Positions 54,301 to 61,375 of a stretch of DNA of 64,000 bases are shown in pieces. Source of the DNA: Orcinus orca (taxonomy: Eukaryota > Chordata > Mammalia > Artiodactyla > Delphinidae); the NCBI RefSeq assembly GCF_937001465.1, contig NC_064574.1, forward strand, positions 48,758,991 to 48,822,990, in the 5' to 3' direction. The notes under the pieces were generated by a model, which saw only the letters and a program-made list of their open reading frames with translations, was not told the origin of the DNA and did no database searches. Each line of letters starts with the position of its first letter. Positions within the stretch are counted from its first letter, which is position 1. Position numbers and translations under genes: made by a program.

Positions 54301-56068
54301 GGTTGCCAAGGGGGAGGGGGTTGGGGAGGGACAGACTAAGGTTGGGGTTAGCAGATGTGAGCTTCTACATATAGATCCTACTGTATAGCACAGAAAACTA
54401 TATTCAACATCTATGATAAACCATACTGGAAAACAATATTTTAAAAAGAATGTATATATATGTATGACTGAAGCACTCTGCGGGACAGCAGAAATGAACA
54501 CAACATTGTAAGTCAACTGTGTCAATTAAAATAATAAAATAAAGATGGTCACCTGTATTCTAAACTCTCTTTCTTTGCAAGCATCCTAACAAGAGTAGTT
54601 CATAAGTTCTTCCGACCTCCCGAAGTTTGAAACGTACTCGGAATCACCCATCTTGATTAATTTTTATTTCTCCTCCTCCTTCCGAACCATAAATATTTTA
54701 AACAGACTCTTCATTTTATTTGAATGTATAGAAATAAGAAAGTTAAGCTTTAAAGTTTAAGCATTTAGCTAAAGTAAAAAGGTTTGGTCCTATTTTCAAA
54801 CAGAAAATAAAGTTATGTCAAATCAGAAGGCACTAAAGCCGGCTCCAGCCTGATTCAAAGCACTTTCGTCTGAGTGTATGGTCTTAAATTTATGAAAACT
54901 CAAAGCCCTAAGATTAAGTCTTTTAGCATAAAGTAGTACAATCTTAAAGAAGTTAGAAAGTTGTAAGATGCCGATCTCCTTTGTAGCTTACAAAATCAAA
55001 CCAAAGAAGAACCAAAAACTGAACAACATCAAATTCGTACTAAATATCCTCAGTCATCCAGAAACTACTGTTAATCTCTAATTTTCTTCCACCACTGAGC
55101 CAGTCTGCATAGCCCTGAAAGGTGCAATACCTTAAGAAAACCCAAATTGTCATTCAGTGAAAACACTGTGTAGGAAGATAAACTGGTACCAACTGTTTCC
55201 AGGCAGACAGATGCAATAACAGTGTAATATTTCCAGCAAAGTCTGGTAAGCCTTTGCCTGCAAATCATTGACCAAAAATGGTAACAGAATGCGCAGACTA
55301 CAGAAAACGACAAAATGTCCTACTTGATCGTCCACTTAAGAGCACGGTTCTACAGCAAACGAGAGTGACAGTTTAGAGGGGAAAATACGTGAATTAAGCA
55401 GTCCAACACCTAGAATATGCGGAACATCTGTTTACTTTTTAGCGACTCGGATAGCTTAATGGACTTTAAAAAGCTTTTTCATTTGCTTTAGTTAGCATCC
55501 CAGCATCATGCCCACCCCCTGCCCGCTAAATACTGGCAGAGTCAACCTGTTTGCAGGTAAAAGAAAATCTGTGACCGTACATGGAGGCCGGACAGGCCAC
55601 CGCCCGGCCGAACGCGCAGGACGAGGAGCTGCGGGACGCGGACCACTGGGGGCGGCAGCAAAGGACCGCAGGCCCGGTTCGGAATCGTGGGGGTCACGCT
55701 CGGTGGCCATCCCGCCCCCCAGGTGGCTCAATAAAGGCCTCGTTCCCTCCTCAAGACGCACGGACCTCAGGGGCCGAAACCGCCCGAGTCGCCGACCGCC
55801 CGCTCCCGGCCTTGGCGAAACGTGCGCCAAAGAGGCCCCACCCGGGAGCGCGGGCGGACCCCGGGCGGCGTCGCCGGGGCGGGGGGGTCGACCCCGGCTG
55901 GGCTACCGAGGCCAGGGGGAGGCCCCGCGCCGGCGGCGACGGCGAGAATGCAGCGGCCGGGGAGCCGCCCCGGCGCGGGGCCCAGCGGGTCCGCGGCGGC
56001 CGAAGCCCGGGTCCCCCCGCGCCGCCGCCGCCCCGACCCCGCGGCGCCCCGGGCCCCCAGCTTACCAT
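20004..56068 (-). CDS. DSTN: DSTN, destrin / actin-depolymerizing factor (complete, 4 exons)
   Basis: Cytoplasmic and nuclear ADF/cofilin-family protein that severs F-actin and promotes pointed-end depolymerisation. Exons on the - strand: 56066-56068 (ATG only), 24742-25049, 22130-22206, 20004-20113. Total 498 nt = 165 codons plus TAG, the expected destrin length. Visible features are Ser3 (the known LIM-kinase site) in the ASGVQVADEV start, the KKRKK nuclear-localisation motif near residues 30-34, the EKDCRYALYDASFETKESRK core strand, the actin-binding long helix around KSKMIYASSKDAIKKKFQGI, and the EGCPV C terminus. GDIGVT replaces the GDVGVT I recall from human destrin. The 2.0-kb and 2.5-kb introns 3 and 2 and the 31-kb intron 1 are filled mainly by repeats. 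The gene converges with RRBP1. Confidence 0.97.
20205..20560 (+). repeat. Old L1 3'-end fragment in DSTN intron 3
   Basis: Contains L1M-style 3' motifs (CATGCATCATCACGAATGAC, AAAGAAGCCAGAC, ACGGTTCCACTCGTATAACA). Strongly diverged. The remainder of intron 3 (to 22129) shows no element I can name. Confidence 0.6.
22130..22206 (-). CDS. DSTN: DSTN exon 3
   Basis: 77 nt. Acceptor TGTATCCAG, donor GTAAGG. Completes the Trp and encodes APELAPLKSKMIYASSKDAI KKKFQ plus one base of Gly. This is the actin-binding helix. Confidence 0.97.
22207..24741 (-). other. DSTN: DSTN intron 2
   Basis: 2.5 kb. Contains an unassigned interspersed-repeat-like stretch around 22550-22780 (motif CAGAAAAGTACAGAGAATAA) and a hAT-Charlie relic at 24365-24552. 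No exon is supported in it. Confidence 0.6.
24365..24552 (+). repeat. hAT-Charlie MITE relic
   Basis: Begins with CGCTGTCCAATAAATAGAGC and contains GGCCACTAGTCACATGTGGC, GAGCATTTGAAATGTGG and a terminal TACTGGACA, the layout of a palindromic non-autonomous hAT element. Exact MER name not resolved. Confidence 0.75.
24742..25049 (-). CDS. DSTN: DSTN exon 2
   Basis: 308 nt. Acceptor CATTCTAG, donor GTAAGC. Encodes residues 2-104 (ASGVQVADEVCRIFYDMKVR... to KEELMFFLW, with the Trp codon split across the intron). Confidence 0.97.
26140..27125 (+). repeat. Old L1 3' end (L1M-type)
   Basis: Sense-strand L1 ORF2 C-terminal/3' region: AATATTTGCAAATCGTATAT, CAATTTAAAAATGGGCAAGC, ACAATGGAATATTATTCATC, and a 3' end at CTCAATAAAGTTGTTACTT. 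Reading frames are destroyed. Confidence 0.9.
27135..27366 (+). mobile_element. CHR-type tRNA-derived SINE with poly(A)
   Basis: GGGCTTCCCTTGTGGCGCAG start, B-box-like GGTTCGTGCCCCGGTCC, then the GTGAGCCATGGCCGCTGAGC unit and an A-rich tail of about 40 bases. The short duplication CATGTAAG flanks it (27127-27134 and 27371-27378), just behind an old L1 3' end. The family is characteristic of cetaceans and relatives. Confidence 0.92.
29030..29225 (+). repeat. MIR SINE
   Basis: Core ACAGATGGGGAAATTGAGGC, then AACTTGGCCAGGGTCACACA and GGTTTGAACTCAGGCGA: typical MIR order, diverged. Confidence 0.85.
29570..30765 (+). repeat. L2 LINE relic (interrupted)
   Basis: ATGCTCAGCATGTCCAAAAT near the start resembles the L2 ORF end. 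GTAAGCTCCTTAAGACTATA and GTCTTGTTCACTTTTGTGTT near 30660-30710 match the L2 3' UTR. The middle (29900-30200) is not assigned. Confidence 0.6.
31975..32130. repeat. MER5A-like hAT relic
   Basis: GATCACCTGGGGATCCTGTT, AAATGCAGATTTTGCAGATT and CTGCATTTCCAATCAGCCCC follow the MER5A order. Confidence 0.75.
34180..34300 (+). repeat. hAT-Charlie MITE fragment
   Basis: CTGCACTGTCCAATATGGCA, then CACACACGGCTACTGAGCAC and ATGAAATATGGC. Same family as the copies at 24365 and 49890. Confidence 0.7.
35825..36250 (+). repeat. L2 LINE 3' fragment
   Basis: Shows the L2 coding-end signature TTCAGGATAAAATCCATGCC and the 3' block GACTGTGCTCCTTAAGGGCA. Diverged. Confidence 0.7.
36688..38396 (-). repeat. 5'-inverted L1 (twin-priming structure)
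   Basis: 36688-37560 is an antisense L1 3' end that starts in a T-run. 37561-38396 is sense L1 ORF2 (GGTCAATTAATTTATGTCAA..., TTGCAAATCAGGTATCTGAT, ACAATGAGACATCACCTCAA). The outer end of the sense part and the inner end of the antisense part are adjacent in a normal L1, as expected for twin priming. A Tigger-like element splits the sense part. Confidence 0.8.
37600..37819. mobile_element. Tigger-like MITE inserted in the L1, TA target duplication
   Basis: Terminal inverted repeats GTTGACCCTTGAA / TTCAAGGGTCAAC, palindromic interior (GGATTCAACCAACCACGGAT), and a TA dinucleotide on both sides (37598-37599 and 37820-37821). L1 sequence resumes exactly across it. Mariner/Tigger superfamily; subfamily not resolved. 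Confidence 0.85.
39222..40340 (+). pseudogene. L1 ORF1 remnant (SINE-interrupted)
   Basis: Opens with MKRQRAMYQMKEQDKTPEKQ (L1 ORF1p N terminus). It is broken at 39352 by a CHR SINE and resumes as RMEAKIE followed by a stop. The later RNA-binding and C-terminal domain is readable only across several frames, ending near AAAGGAACTTCTCTAAG. Confidence 0.85.
39352..39560 (+). mobile_element. CHR-type SINE inside L1 ORF1
   Basis: GGGGCTTCCCTGGTGGCGCA start, GTTCGTGCCCCGGTCCAGGA box, poly(A) at 39544-39560. A perfect TSD TGATCCAGG lies at 39343-39351 and 39562-39570. It postdates the L1. Confidence 0.95.
40400..44213 (+). pseudogene. L1 ORF2 remnant (endonuclease + reverse transcriptase)
   Basis: The endonuclease start is readable (LNVNGLNVPTKRHRLPEW, QETHFRHRDT) until a stop at 40640. 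RT segments include NKRPGPDGFTGEFYQ and SGTRQGCPLSPLLFNIVLEV. The catalytic [FY]ADD motif reads SANDM at about 42490-42504, so the enzyme is dead. A C-terminal zinc-knuckle-type region (LHCWWECK) is near 43815. At least several in-frame stops and frameshifts. Confidence 0.92.
45695..46998 (-). repeat. Antisense L1 3' portion
   Basis: Reverse-strand L1 3' UTR and ORF2 C-terminal half: CCATAAAATTGACCCATTTA, ATGGAATCATACAACATGCA, GATGGACATCTGGGTTGTTT, TCTCTTGGCACCTGTGCTTT. Diverged; the long open frame at 46439-46951 is part of it, not a gene. Confidence 0.88.
47479..47685 (-). mobile_element. CHR-type SINE, antisense
   Basis: Poly(T) start, then CGGTACGCGGGCCTCTCACT, CCATGGCTCACGGGCCC, GGGGCACGAACCCGTGTCCC and GCGCCACTAGAGAAGCCC. 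An 18-bp direct repeat starting CCAAGAACCTCAATTT flanks it (47465-47482 and 47686-47703). Confidence 0.95.
47810..48540 (+). repeat. L2 LINE 3' part
   Basis: AAGCTCAAATGTCACCCCAA, GAGGACTTCCCTAAGAATCT and the 3' end TTAGAATATAACTTCTACAA ... AAATATTTATTGAATAGATG follow the L2 order. Confidence 0.8.
48880..49125 (+). repeat. MIR SINE, nearly full length
   Basis: CACTTTACTATGTGCCAGGC, TAAGTACTATTATCATTCCC, GATGAAATTGAGGCACAGAA, GTCAGTAAGTGGCAGAGCCA and AGCTCTTAACCACTTC all occur in MIR order. A short antisense MIR fragment follows at about 49140-49230. Confidence 0.92.
49890..50355. repeat. hAT-Charlie MITE, longer copy
   Basis: GGTGGCCACTAACCACATGT at the left and GGCTACTAGAAAATTTAAAA ... TTCGACAACATTGGTC at the right give the paired ends of the same hAT family seen at 24365. 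Confidence 0.65.
51869..52174 (-). repeat. Inverted duplication, arm A (306 bp)
   Basis: Reverse complement of 57064-57369 with 7 substitutions and no gaps (97.7% identity by direct comparison). Homology stops abruptly at both edges. Lies in DSTN intron 1. No poly(A), terminal repeat or recognised transposon signature. Confidence 0.95.
52535..53300 (+). repeat. Old L1 3' fragment
   Basis: AATCAGAGAAATGCAAATTA, TTTCACACCTATCAGATTGG and, further on, GAGTGGTTACCTCTGGGGAG follow the L1M order. Heavily diverged and gapped. Confidence 0.65.
54230..54542 (+). repeat. L1 3' UTR fragment
   Basis: ACAGACTTGTGGTTGCCAAG, GGGGGAGGGGGTTGGGGAGG, TACTGTATAGCACAGAAAAC, ATATATATGTATGACTGAAG and an A-rich end AATTAAAATAATAAAATAAA: the 3' UTR type of cetartiodactyl L1. 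Confidence 0.85.
56066..56068 (-). CDS. DSTN: DSTN exon 1 coding part (start codon only)
   Basis: On the - strand the sequence reads GCCGCGGCGAAG-ATG followed at once by the donor GTAAGC. Only the initiator Met is encoded, an arrangement I recall for ADF/cofilin genes, where alternative first exons can swap the start. Confidence 0.92.
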
Positions 56069-56165
56069 CTTCGCCGCGGCGGCCGCAGAGCGCGGAGAGG
56101 GAGCCAGCGAGCACCAAGTCTGCGGAGCGACCTCCTCACAGCAGCCCCACTAACCTCCCAGGGAC
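56069..56165 (-). other. DSTN: DSTN 5' UTR (approximate)
   Basis: GC-rich leader upstream of the ATG on the - strand, including CGCTCCGCAGACTTGGTGCT. The transcription start is not determinable; the limit is set where the sequence gives way to the GC-box-rich promoter. Confidence 0.5.
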
Positions 56166-56198
56166 TGGCGGGCGCCTCGGGCCCAGACGCGGCGGCGC

Positions 56199-56206
56199 AC
56201 GTCACG
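56199..56206 (-). promoter_or_regulatory. CRE-like site
   Basis: ACGTCACG (reverse CGTGACGT) within GCGCACGTCACGCGC, roughly 130 bases upstream of the DSTN ATG and close to the expected transcription start. A CREB/ATF-type half-palindrome. Confidence 0.45.
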
Positions 56207-56217
56207 CGCTGCCCACC

Positions 56218-56230
56218 GTTGCTACGCAAC
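56218..56230. promoter_or_regulatory. X-box-like (RFX) palindrome
   Basis: GTTGCTACGCAAC, two 5-bp inverted half-sites spaced by 3 bases, resembling the RFX X-box. A further half-site CCTGGCAAC lies at 56238-56246. Located 150-180 bases upstream of the DSTN start codon. Confidence 0.45.
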
Positions 56231-56582
56231 CGGCCGGCCTGGCAACGCCCCGCCCCGGCAGTCCCCCCCCAACCCCGACTCCGCGGGGGCGGGGTCTTCC
56301 TCGCCTTCCGGAGAAGGGGCACCGGGTACCCCTCACCAGCTCTGGCCTGTGGGGCGGGGGCGAGGTCCTCCCCCAACAGCTCCGGACGAGGGGGCGGAGC
56401 TTCAGCTGGCACCTGCGGGCGAGGGGCGGTGGCCCCTTCACCGGGGCGGGGCCACGTAGCGCCCCGCCCACTGCGCCGCCGTTGCCCTTACATGGAAGTA
56501 GCCACCTGGCCAGGTGTGCACCGCCGCGAGGGGCGGGGCCTGGGAGGGGGAGGGGTGAGAGGGGCGGGGCCCGCGGCGGAGG

Positions 56583-56730
56583 AGACGGGAGGGAGGAGGG
56601 AGGGAGGAGGGAGGGAGGAGGGAGGGAGGGAGGGGGGAGGGGGGAGGAGGAGGGGGGAGGAGGAGGGGGGAGGAGGAGGGGGAGGGAGGAAGGAGGACGG
56701 GAGGGAGGGAGGGAGGGAGGGACGAAGAAA
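56583..56730 (+). repeat. GGGAGGA-type purine tract
   Basis: About 150 bases of almost pure G/A on the + strand with dozens of GGG runs; the matching C/T tract is on the DSTN sense strand. About 0.5 kb upstream of DSTN exon 1. Strong G-quadruplex and triplex potential. Confidence 0.95.
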
Positions 56731-57063
56731 GGACCAGCGGGAGCCGGGGCGCGGGCGGTCGCGGGGGCCGCGCGTCCCGCATTTTTTACCTACTTTGGTG
56801 AGATTCCCGCCATCCTCGCCTGATTGGCCCAGACTTGCACGTCTGGCCCTCGGGCGAGAGGAAAAATCTGCACATTTTTCCTCTTTGCCGAGGCGACTGT
56901 GGCGATTCAGAGCGCTCTGAGTCACCGCTAATTTCAGGTCTGGAAAAAACAAGGAGTGATTTATTTGTCTTTGGGAACAGCCCGGGAAAGGAGCACTGCA
57001 GTCCGCAGCAGTGTGGCAGGGAAACGGCAGAGATGCCTCAGGATGGTGGCGCCAGCCCCGCTG

Positions 57064-57369
57064 CTCCGTTTTGGGGGTTTTTAATTTGAGATTGCGTTTT
57101 TTTTAATGGGCGGTTGCATCAGAAACACAATTTTCAGAGGGCCAGAAGGAATCCCAGCGCCTTTTCTGAGGGTGTTTTTCTGGGGAATAAAGGCAACCAA
57201 GAATTTACAACCGTGATGATTAAGTTTTACTTAATTTAGGCTACCTAGAACTTAACAGGCCTCTACCAGAACTATTTTAATTCTCCAAATGTGAGGCTTT
57301 TGGACAAGATGGTCAATATGTCTTTTGCTTTTCCTGGGCACTATATAAAATCTAGGTTATATGTGGCTT
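57064..57369 (+). repeat. Inverted duplication, arm B (306 bp)
   Basis: Partner of 51869-52174, located about 1 kb upstream of DSTN exon 1. Differences include GGGGG/GGGGA, TTGAG/TTGGG, CGGTTG/TGGTTG, CAGCGC/CAGTGC, ACCAAG/ACAAAG and TATATG/TATGTG; no indels. Confidence 0.95.
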
Positions 57370-57494
57370 TTATTCTGGCCTCTAGACATAGAGACTCATT
57401 TCTCGTTACTCTCCTGTTTTGTGTTTGTTTTCTTTTTAAGAAAGAAAGTTGTGGCAATTCTAAGCCTTACCACCTACTACAAGATTTTTGGCAG

Positions 57495-57655
57495 GCTAGA
57501 ACAGTGGTTTGCAATGTGAACGAGAACTTATTCCAAGTCAGATTTGTGTGCCCCATCCCCAGAGTTTCTGACAATGTATCTCAGGTGAGACCCAAGAATT
57601 TGCATTTCTAACAATTCCCGGGTGATGCTGATGTGACTGGTGGGTATCGGGCACT
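57495..57655. repeat. MER5A-like hAT relic
   Basis: CAGTGGTTTGCAATGTGAAC, TTTGCATTTCTAACAATTCC and GGTGATGCTGATGTGACTGG follow the MER5A order. The surrounding 56.74-57.06 kb has no recognised feature. Confidence 0.8.
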
Positions 57656-58164
57656 TTGAGAAGAAAGAACCCACCTGTATCCAGCTGCAGCTGGAGCCCT
57701 GTGTTTCCCTGTCGGCCGGGACTCAGTGCCACCCTCCATCTCTGAGTCCTCAAAGACTTCTTTTCTGTTCAAAACGGAATCGTCCTCATGTAAGGATGCA
57801 AGTCGGGCCTGCTCCAACCTCTCTTATGCATTTCGTCCTCCTCACTGCAACCAGAGTTATGGCCAAACAGAGGAATCTTATCCTGTCACTTTACTGCTTA
57901 AAATTTCCTGTGGCTTCCTCCAGAAATCTCAGCAGTTCAGTCTGGCCCTTCTGCCTCTGGCCTCAGCCTGCCTTTTTTGTCCTGTCTCCCACACTTTCCA
58001 AAGTTCCCAGTATCCTTCCAGACTAAACTTCTCATTCCAGAATCCTTCTTGCTCTAACTGCCATCATCACGGGGCTGTTGGTCTCTCATCCTGGAATGTT
58101 CCCAAGAGTCTGGAGACTTCTGACCACTTTCCACGGGATCAAGAGTGGGTCCTTCTATAGTCCC

Positions 58165-58320
58165 ACAGTTCATCACTTCTCAAACCTTGAGAAGCATCCA
58201 CACCACCTGAGGATCTTGTTAAAATGCAAATTAAAGGGTTTAGCAGTGGGTCTCAGTTGCCCCAGGAGATTCAGATGCTGTGGGTCCTCAGACCACACTT
58301 CCATAGTGAGGTCTTAACAT
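58165..58320. repeat. MER5A-like hAT relic
   Basis: CACTTCTCAAACCTTGAGAA, CACCTGAGGATCTTGTTAAA, ATGCAAATTAAAGGG and GAGATTCAGATGCTGTGG in MER5A order. Confidence 0.8.
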
Positions 58321-58425
58321 TTTTCCCTACTGTTAGTATAGCTGTAATTTATATATGCATTTGCTGCCACCATCACTACTTTATATTGAGAGTTCCTTGA
58401 GGTCAAGGGGTGTTTAGGATGCATT

Positions 58426-58770
58426 TTTTTTTTAATTTATTTATTTTTGGCTGCATTGGGTCTTCGTGGCTGCGCGCAGGCTTTCTCTAGTTGCGGCGAG
58501 CAGGGGCTACTCTTAGTTGCAGTGCGCGGGCTTCTTATTGCTGTAGCTTCTCTTGTTGCAGGACACTGGCTCTAGGCACGTGGACTTCAGTAGTTGTGGC
58601 ACGCGGGCTCAGTAGTTGTGGCTTACGGGCTCTAGAGCGCAGGCTCAGTAGCTGTGGCACACGGGCTTAGTTGCTCTGCAACACGTGGGATCTTCCCGGA
58701 CCAGGGATTAAACCTGTGTCCCCTGTATTGGCAGGAGGATCCTTAAGCACTGTGCCACCAGGGAAGTCCC
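58426..58770 (-). mobile_element. Long tRNA-derived SINE (CHRL-like), antisense
   Basis: T-rich start, then GGCTGCATTGGGTCTTCGTG, several internal GTAGTTGTGGCACGCGGGCT-type repeats, GATCTTCCCGGACCAGGG, and the reverse tRNA-like head ending CACCAGGGAAGTCCC. Imperfect TSD TAGGATGCAT / TAGAATGTAT. The subfamily name is my best guess. Confidence 0.85.
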
Positions 58771-60346
58771 TAGAATGTATCTTATATGGACTGGCATAGC
58801 CCCTGATGTATAGTAGGTGTTTAATACATGTTTGTTTCGGTCAGTGAAGTATCTGAAGATGTTTTACAATCCATCAGGCAAACCTCTATATCAGTTCATT
58901 TTAACCTAAAATGAGCCCCCATTTTTCTTAAGACCCCATTGAACTTTAACCTCTTCCTTTACACATTAGTTTCCTAGATATTTTCATTCCTTATCATCCC
59001 ACAGAGGGAAAAAGTTTTAACATAAGGTCTCCCCTTGAATATGAGACTGAGTGTGTTCCGTTTCTAATTTAGAAAATATTCTGCGTATGTAACCATCTGT
59101 GAACATATAGGTGCTTTCATTTAAAACCATAAATATGAGTGGTAGGGGAGAAAATACATTAATGAGGCACTTGAAGAGAGATGTGTTAATCAATGATCAG
59201 GAAAAGCCTGCGAGGGGATATAACCCTGCCAGTATATATTGCAGAAAAACTATTTTTAGCTTCTTTCCTGCCTCTTCACAAATTCACCTATTCTCTCTCC
59301 CCTACCCTTATTTATGTCTGTGATCTTTTCTAAAAATAATTTTAATTATGTAAGTAAGATATGAGTGTGTTCTCATTATGCAAGATTCCAAGATACAATA
59401 AGAAAAGCCCCCAGAGCGCTTTTGCTCTCCATCCCCACAGCGTCAGCTTCCTCCTCAGAGGTAACCACTGCTCTCAATTTGGTGAATGGCCTTATGGAGA
59501 AGTAAGCCATGTGCAGGTGTTTTGTGTTGTGGTTTGTTTCTGTCGGTGCTTTGTGTCATGGTTTTGTGCTGGGTGTGTGGTGGCCCGTAGCTTGCTTTCT
59601 GATTTTCTTGATTTCCTACCTACTGGATCCGTCCATGTCTGATAGAGCAGTGTTGAAGTCTCCAACTGTGATAACGGATTCACCCATTCCTCCTCGCAGT
59701 TCTGTCAGGTCTTGCCTCACTTAGGTTGACACTGTTGTTGGGAACGTACACATAAAGAATTATGTCTTAGAGGAGAACTGACCCCTTAACGTTATGTAAC
59801 CCCCTTGTTTATTCACAAGAACTTTGCTGATTCTGAAGTCGACTCCGTCTGAAATTAATGTAGCTACTCCTGCTTTGTTTTGATTAGTGTTAACATGGTA
59901 TATTTTTCTCCATTTACTTTTAATCTGTATGTGTCTTTATATTAAAGTGAGCTTCTGGTAGACAACATAGAGTTGGCTCTTTTTTTTTTTTTTTTTGATG
60001 CACTCTGAAAATCTCTGTGTTTTGATTGGTGCATTTAGACCATTGACATTCAAAATTATTATTGATATAGCTGGATGAATATCTAATATTCACTACTGTT
60101 TTCTATTTGTTGCCTTTGTTCTTTGGTCTTATGTTTGCCTTCCACTCTTTTTCTGTCATTTGTGGTTTTAACTGAGCATTTTAGATGATTTCATTTTCTG
60201 TTCTTTCCTAGCATATCAGTTATACTTTTCTCACTTTTTTTAGTGGTTGCCCTGGAGTATGCAGTATACATTTACAACTAATCCAAGTCTGCTTTCAAAT
60301 AACGCTTCACCGCTTGACAGATAGTGTGAGTACCTTACACTATCTG

Positions 60347-60421
60347 TACAGTAACAAAATAATACAGTAACAAAATAATCCTAATACAGTAACAAAATAC
60401 AGTAACAAAATAATCCTAATA
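60347..60421 (+). repeat. ACAGTAACAAAATA tandem repeats
   Basis: Four copies of TACAGTAACAAAATA, arranged as two higher-order pairs separated by ATCCTAA. Local expansion inside the L1 relic. Confidence 0.9.
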
Positions 60422-60588
60422 CCCTCCTCCTCTTATATTATTGCTGTGATTCACTTCATTTATATCTAAGCATATATAGGCATATATGACATATACAAAA
60501 GCATATATAATTGAATACATTGTTGCTGTTATTTGAAACAAACTGTTATCCATTAATCCGTCAATTAAGAATAAGAAAAGTAAAAGTT

Positions 60589-60712
60589 CTTTTTTTTCTT
60601 TTCGGCCATGCCCCGCAGCTTGTGGGATCTTAGTTTCCTGACCAGGGATTGAACCCGGGCCCTCAGCATTGAAAGCACCGAGTCCTAACCACTGGACCGC
60701 CAGGGAAGTCCC
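60589..60712 (-). mobile_element. tRNA-derived SINE, antisense, short
   Basis: T-run, CGGCCATGCCCCGCAGCTTG, GACCAGGGATTGAACCCGGG (reverse B box) and a terminal CCGCCAGGGAAGTCCC. Inserted within the antisense L1. Confidence 0.88.
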
Positions 60713-61375
60713 TCTCCTTCACTTTTGAAGGATAATTTTGCAGGGTACAGAATTCAAGGTTGGTGGGTTTTTTCTCTCAACACTTTGTGTTTCCCTTCAC
60801 TCTCTTCTTGCTTGAATGGTTTTTGAGGAAACGTCAGTAATTCTTATCTTTGTTCCTCTATAGGTAAGATTTTTTTCCCCCTTCTCAGGATTTTCTTTTC
60901 TTTAGCTTTGATATTCTGTAATTTGAAATGATAGGTCTAGGTGTAGTTTTTTGGTATTCATATCCTGCTTGGTGTTCTCCTAGCTTTCTGGGTCTGTGGT
61001 TTGGTGTCTGACAATAATTGGGGAAATTCTCAGTCACTATTGTTTCAAATATTTCTTCTGTTCCTTTCTCTCTTTCTTCTTCTGGTATTCCCATGACATG
61101 TATGTTACCCCTTTCGTAGCTTTCCCACAGTTCTTGGATTTTCTGTTCTGTATTCTTCAGTCTCAGTTCTCTTTGCTTTTTGATTTTAAGGATTTTACTG
61201 ATATGTCCTCTAGATCAGAGATTCGTTTCTCAGCTGTGTCCAGTCTACTAATAAGCCCATCAAAGGCATTCTTTATTTCTTTGTGGGTTTTTGTTTGTTG
61301 TTTGTTTTTTGCCTTTTGGTATGCCTTGTCATTTTTTCTTGGTAGCTGGACATGATGTCCTAGGTAAAAGGAACT

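Larger units (their letters stand above)
25050..56065 (-). other. DSTN: DSTN intron 1 (31 kb)
   Basis: Runs from the donor after the ATG to the acceptor of exon 2 and holds most of the repeats listed. In 27.4-29.0, 31.2-31.9, 32.2-34.1, 34.3-35.8, 50.4-51.7 and 54.6-55.5 kb I recognise nothing beyond unique AT-rich sequence or very old relics. Confidence 0.9.
55570..56620. promoter_or_regulatory. DSTN: CpG island / DSTN promoter
   Basis: Dense CpG sequence covering DSTN exon 1 and its surroundings, against AT-rich flanks. It contains several GC boxes (GGGGCGGGG at about 56447, 56533 and 56562) and no clear TATA box near the exon, as expected for a housekeeping promoter. Long open frames here are a by-product of GC content. 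Confidence 0.88.
57800..58850 (+). repeat. L2 LINE 3' region, twice interrupted
   Basis: L2-like TGGCTTCCTCCAGAAATCTC-type coding end at 57840-58160 and 3' pieces GAGAGTTCCTTGAGGTCAAG (58387) and GATGTATAGTAGGTGTTTAA (58804). Split by a MER5A-like element (58165-58320) and a tRNA-SINE (58426-58770). Confidence 0.7.
59630..61375 (-). repeat. Antisense L1 (ORF2 endonuclease region then ORF1), SINE-interrupted
   Basis: 59630-60330 reads as reverse L1 ORF2 N-terminal sequence (AAGTCTCCAACTGTGATAAC, CTGCTTTGTTTTGATTAGTG). 60715-61375 reads as reverse ORF1 (CTTTTGAAGGATAATTTTGC, TAGATCAGAGATTCGTTTCT). This is the order expected for a minus-strand copy. Very diverged. Confidence 0.75.

Noticed and set aside
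55508..56920. 470-aa + strand open frame (and 333- and 236-aa frames) in the CpG island
   Set aside because: Composition is Pro/Gly/Arg-rich low complexity from GC-rich DNA. It runs antisense through DSTN exon 1 and the purine tract, and shows no domain or conserved motif. A divergent non-coding transcript remains possible but is not supported here.
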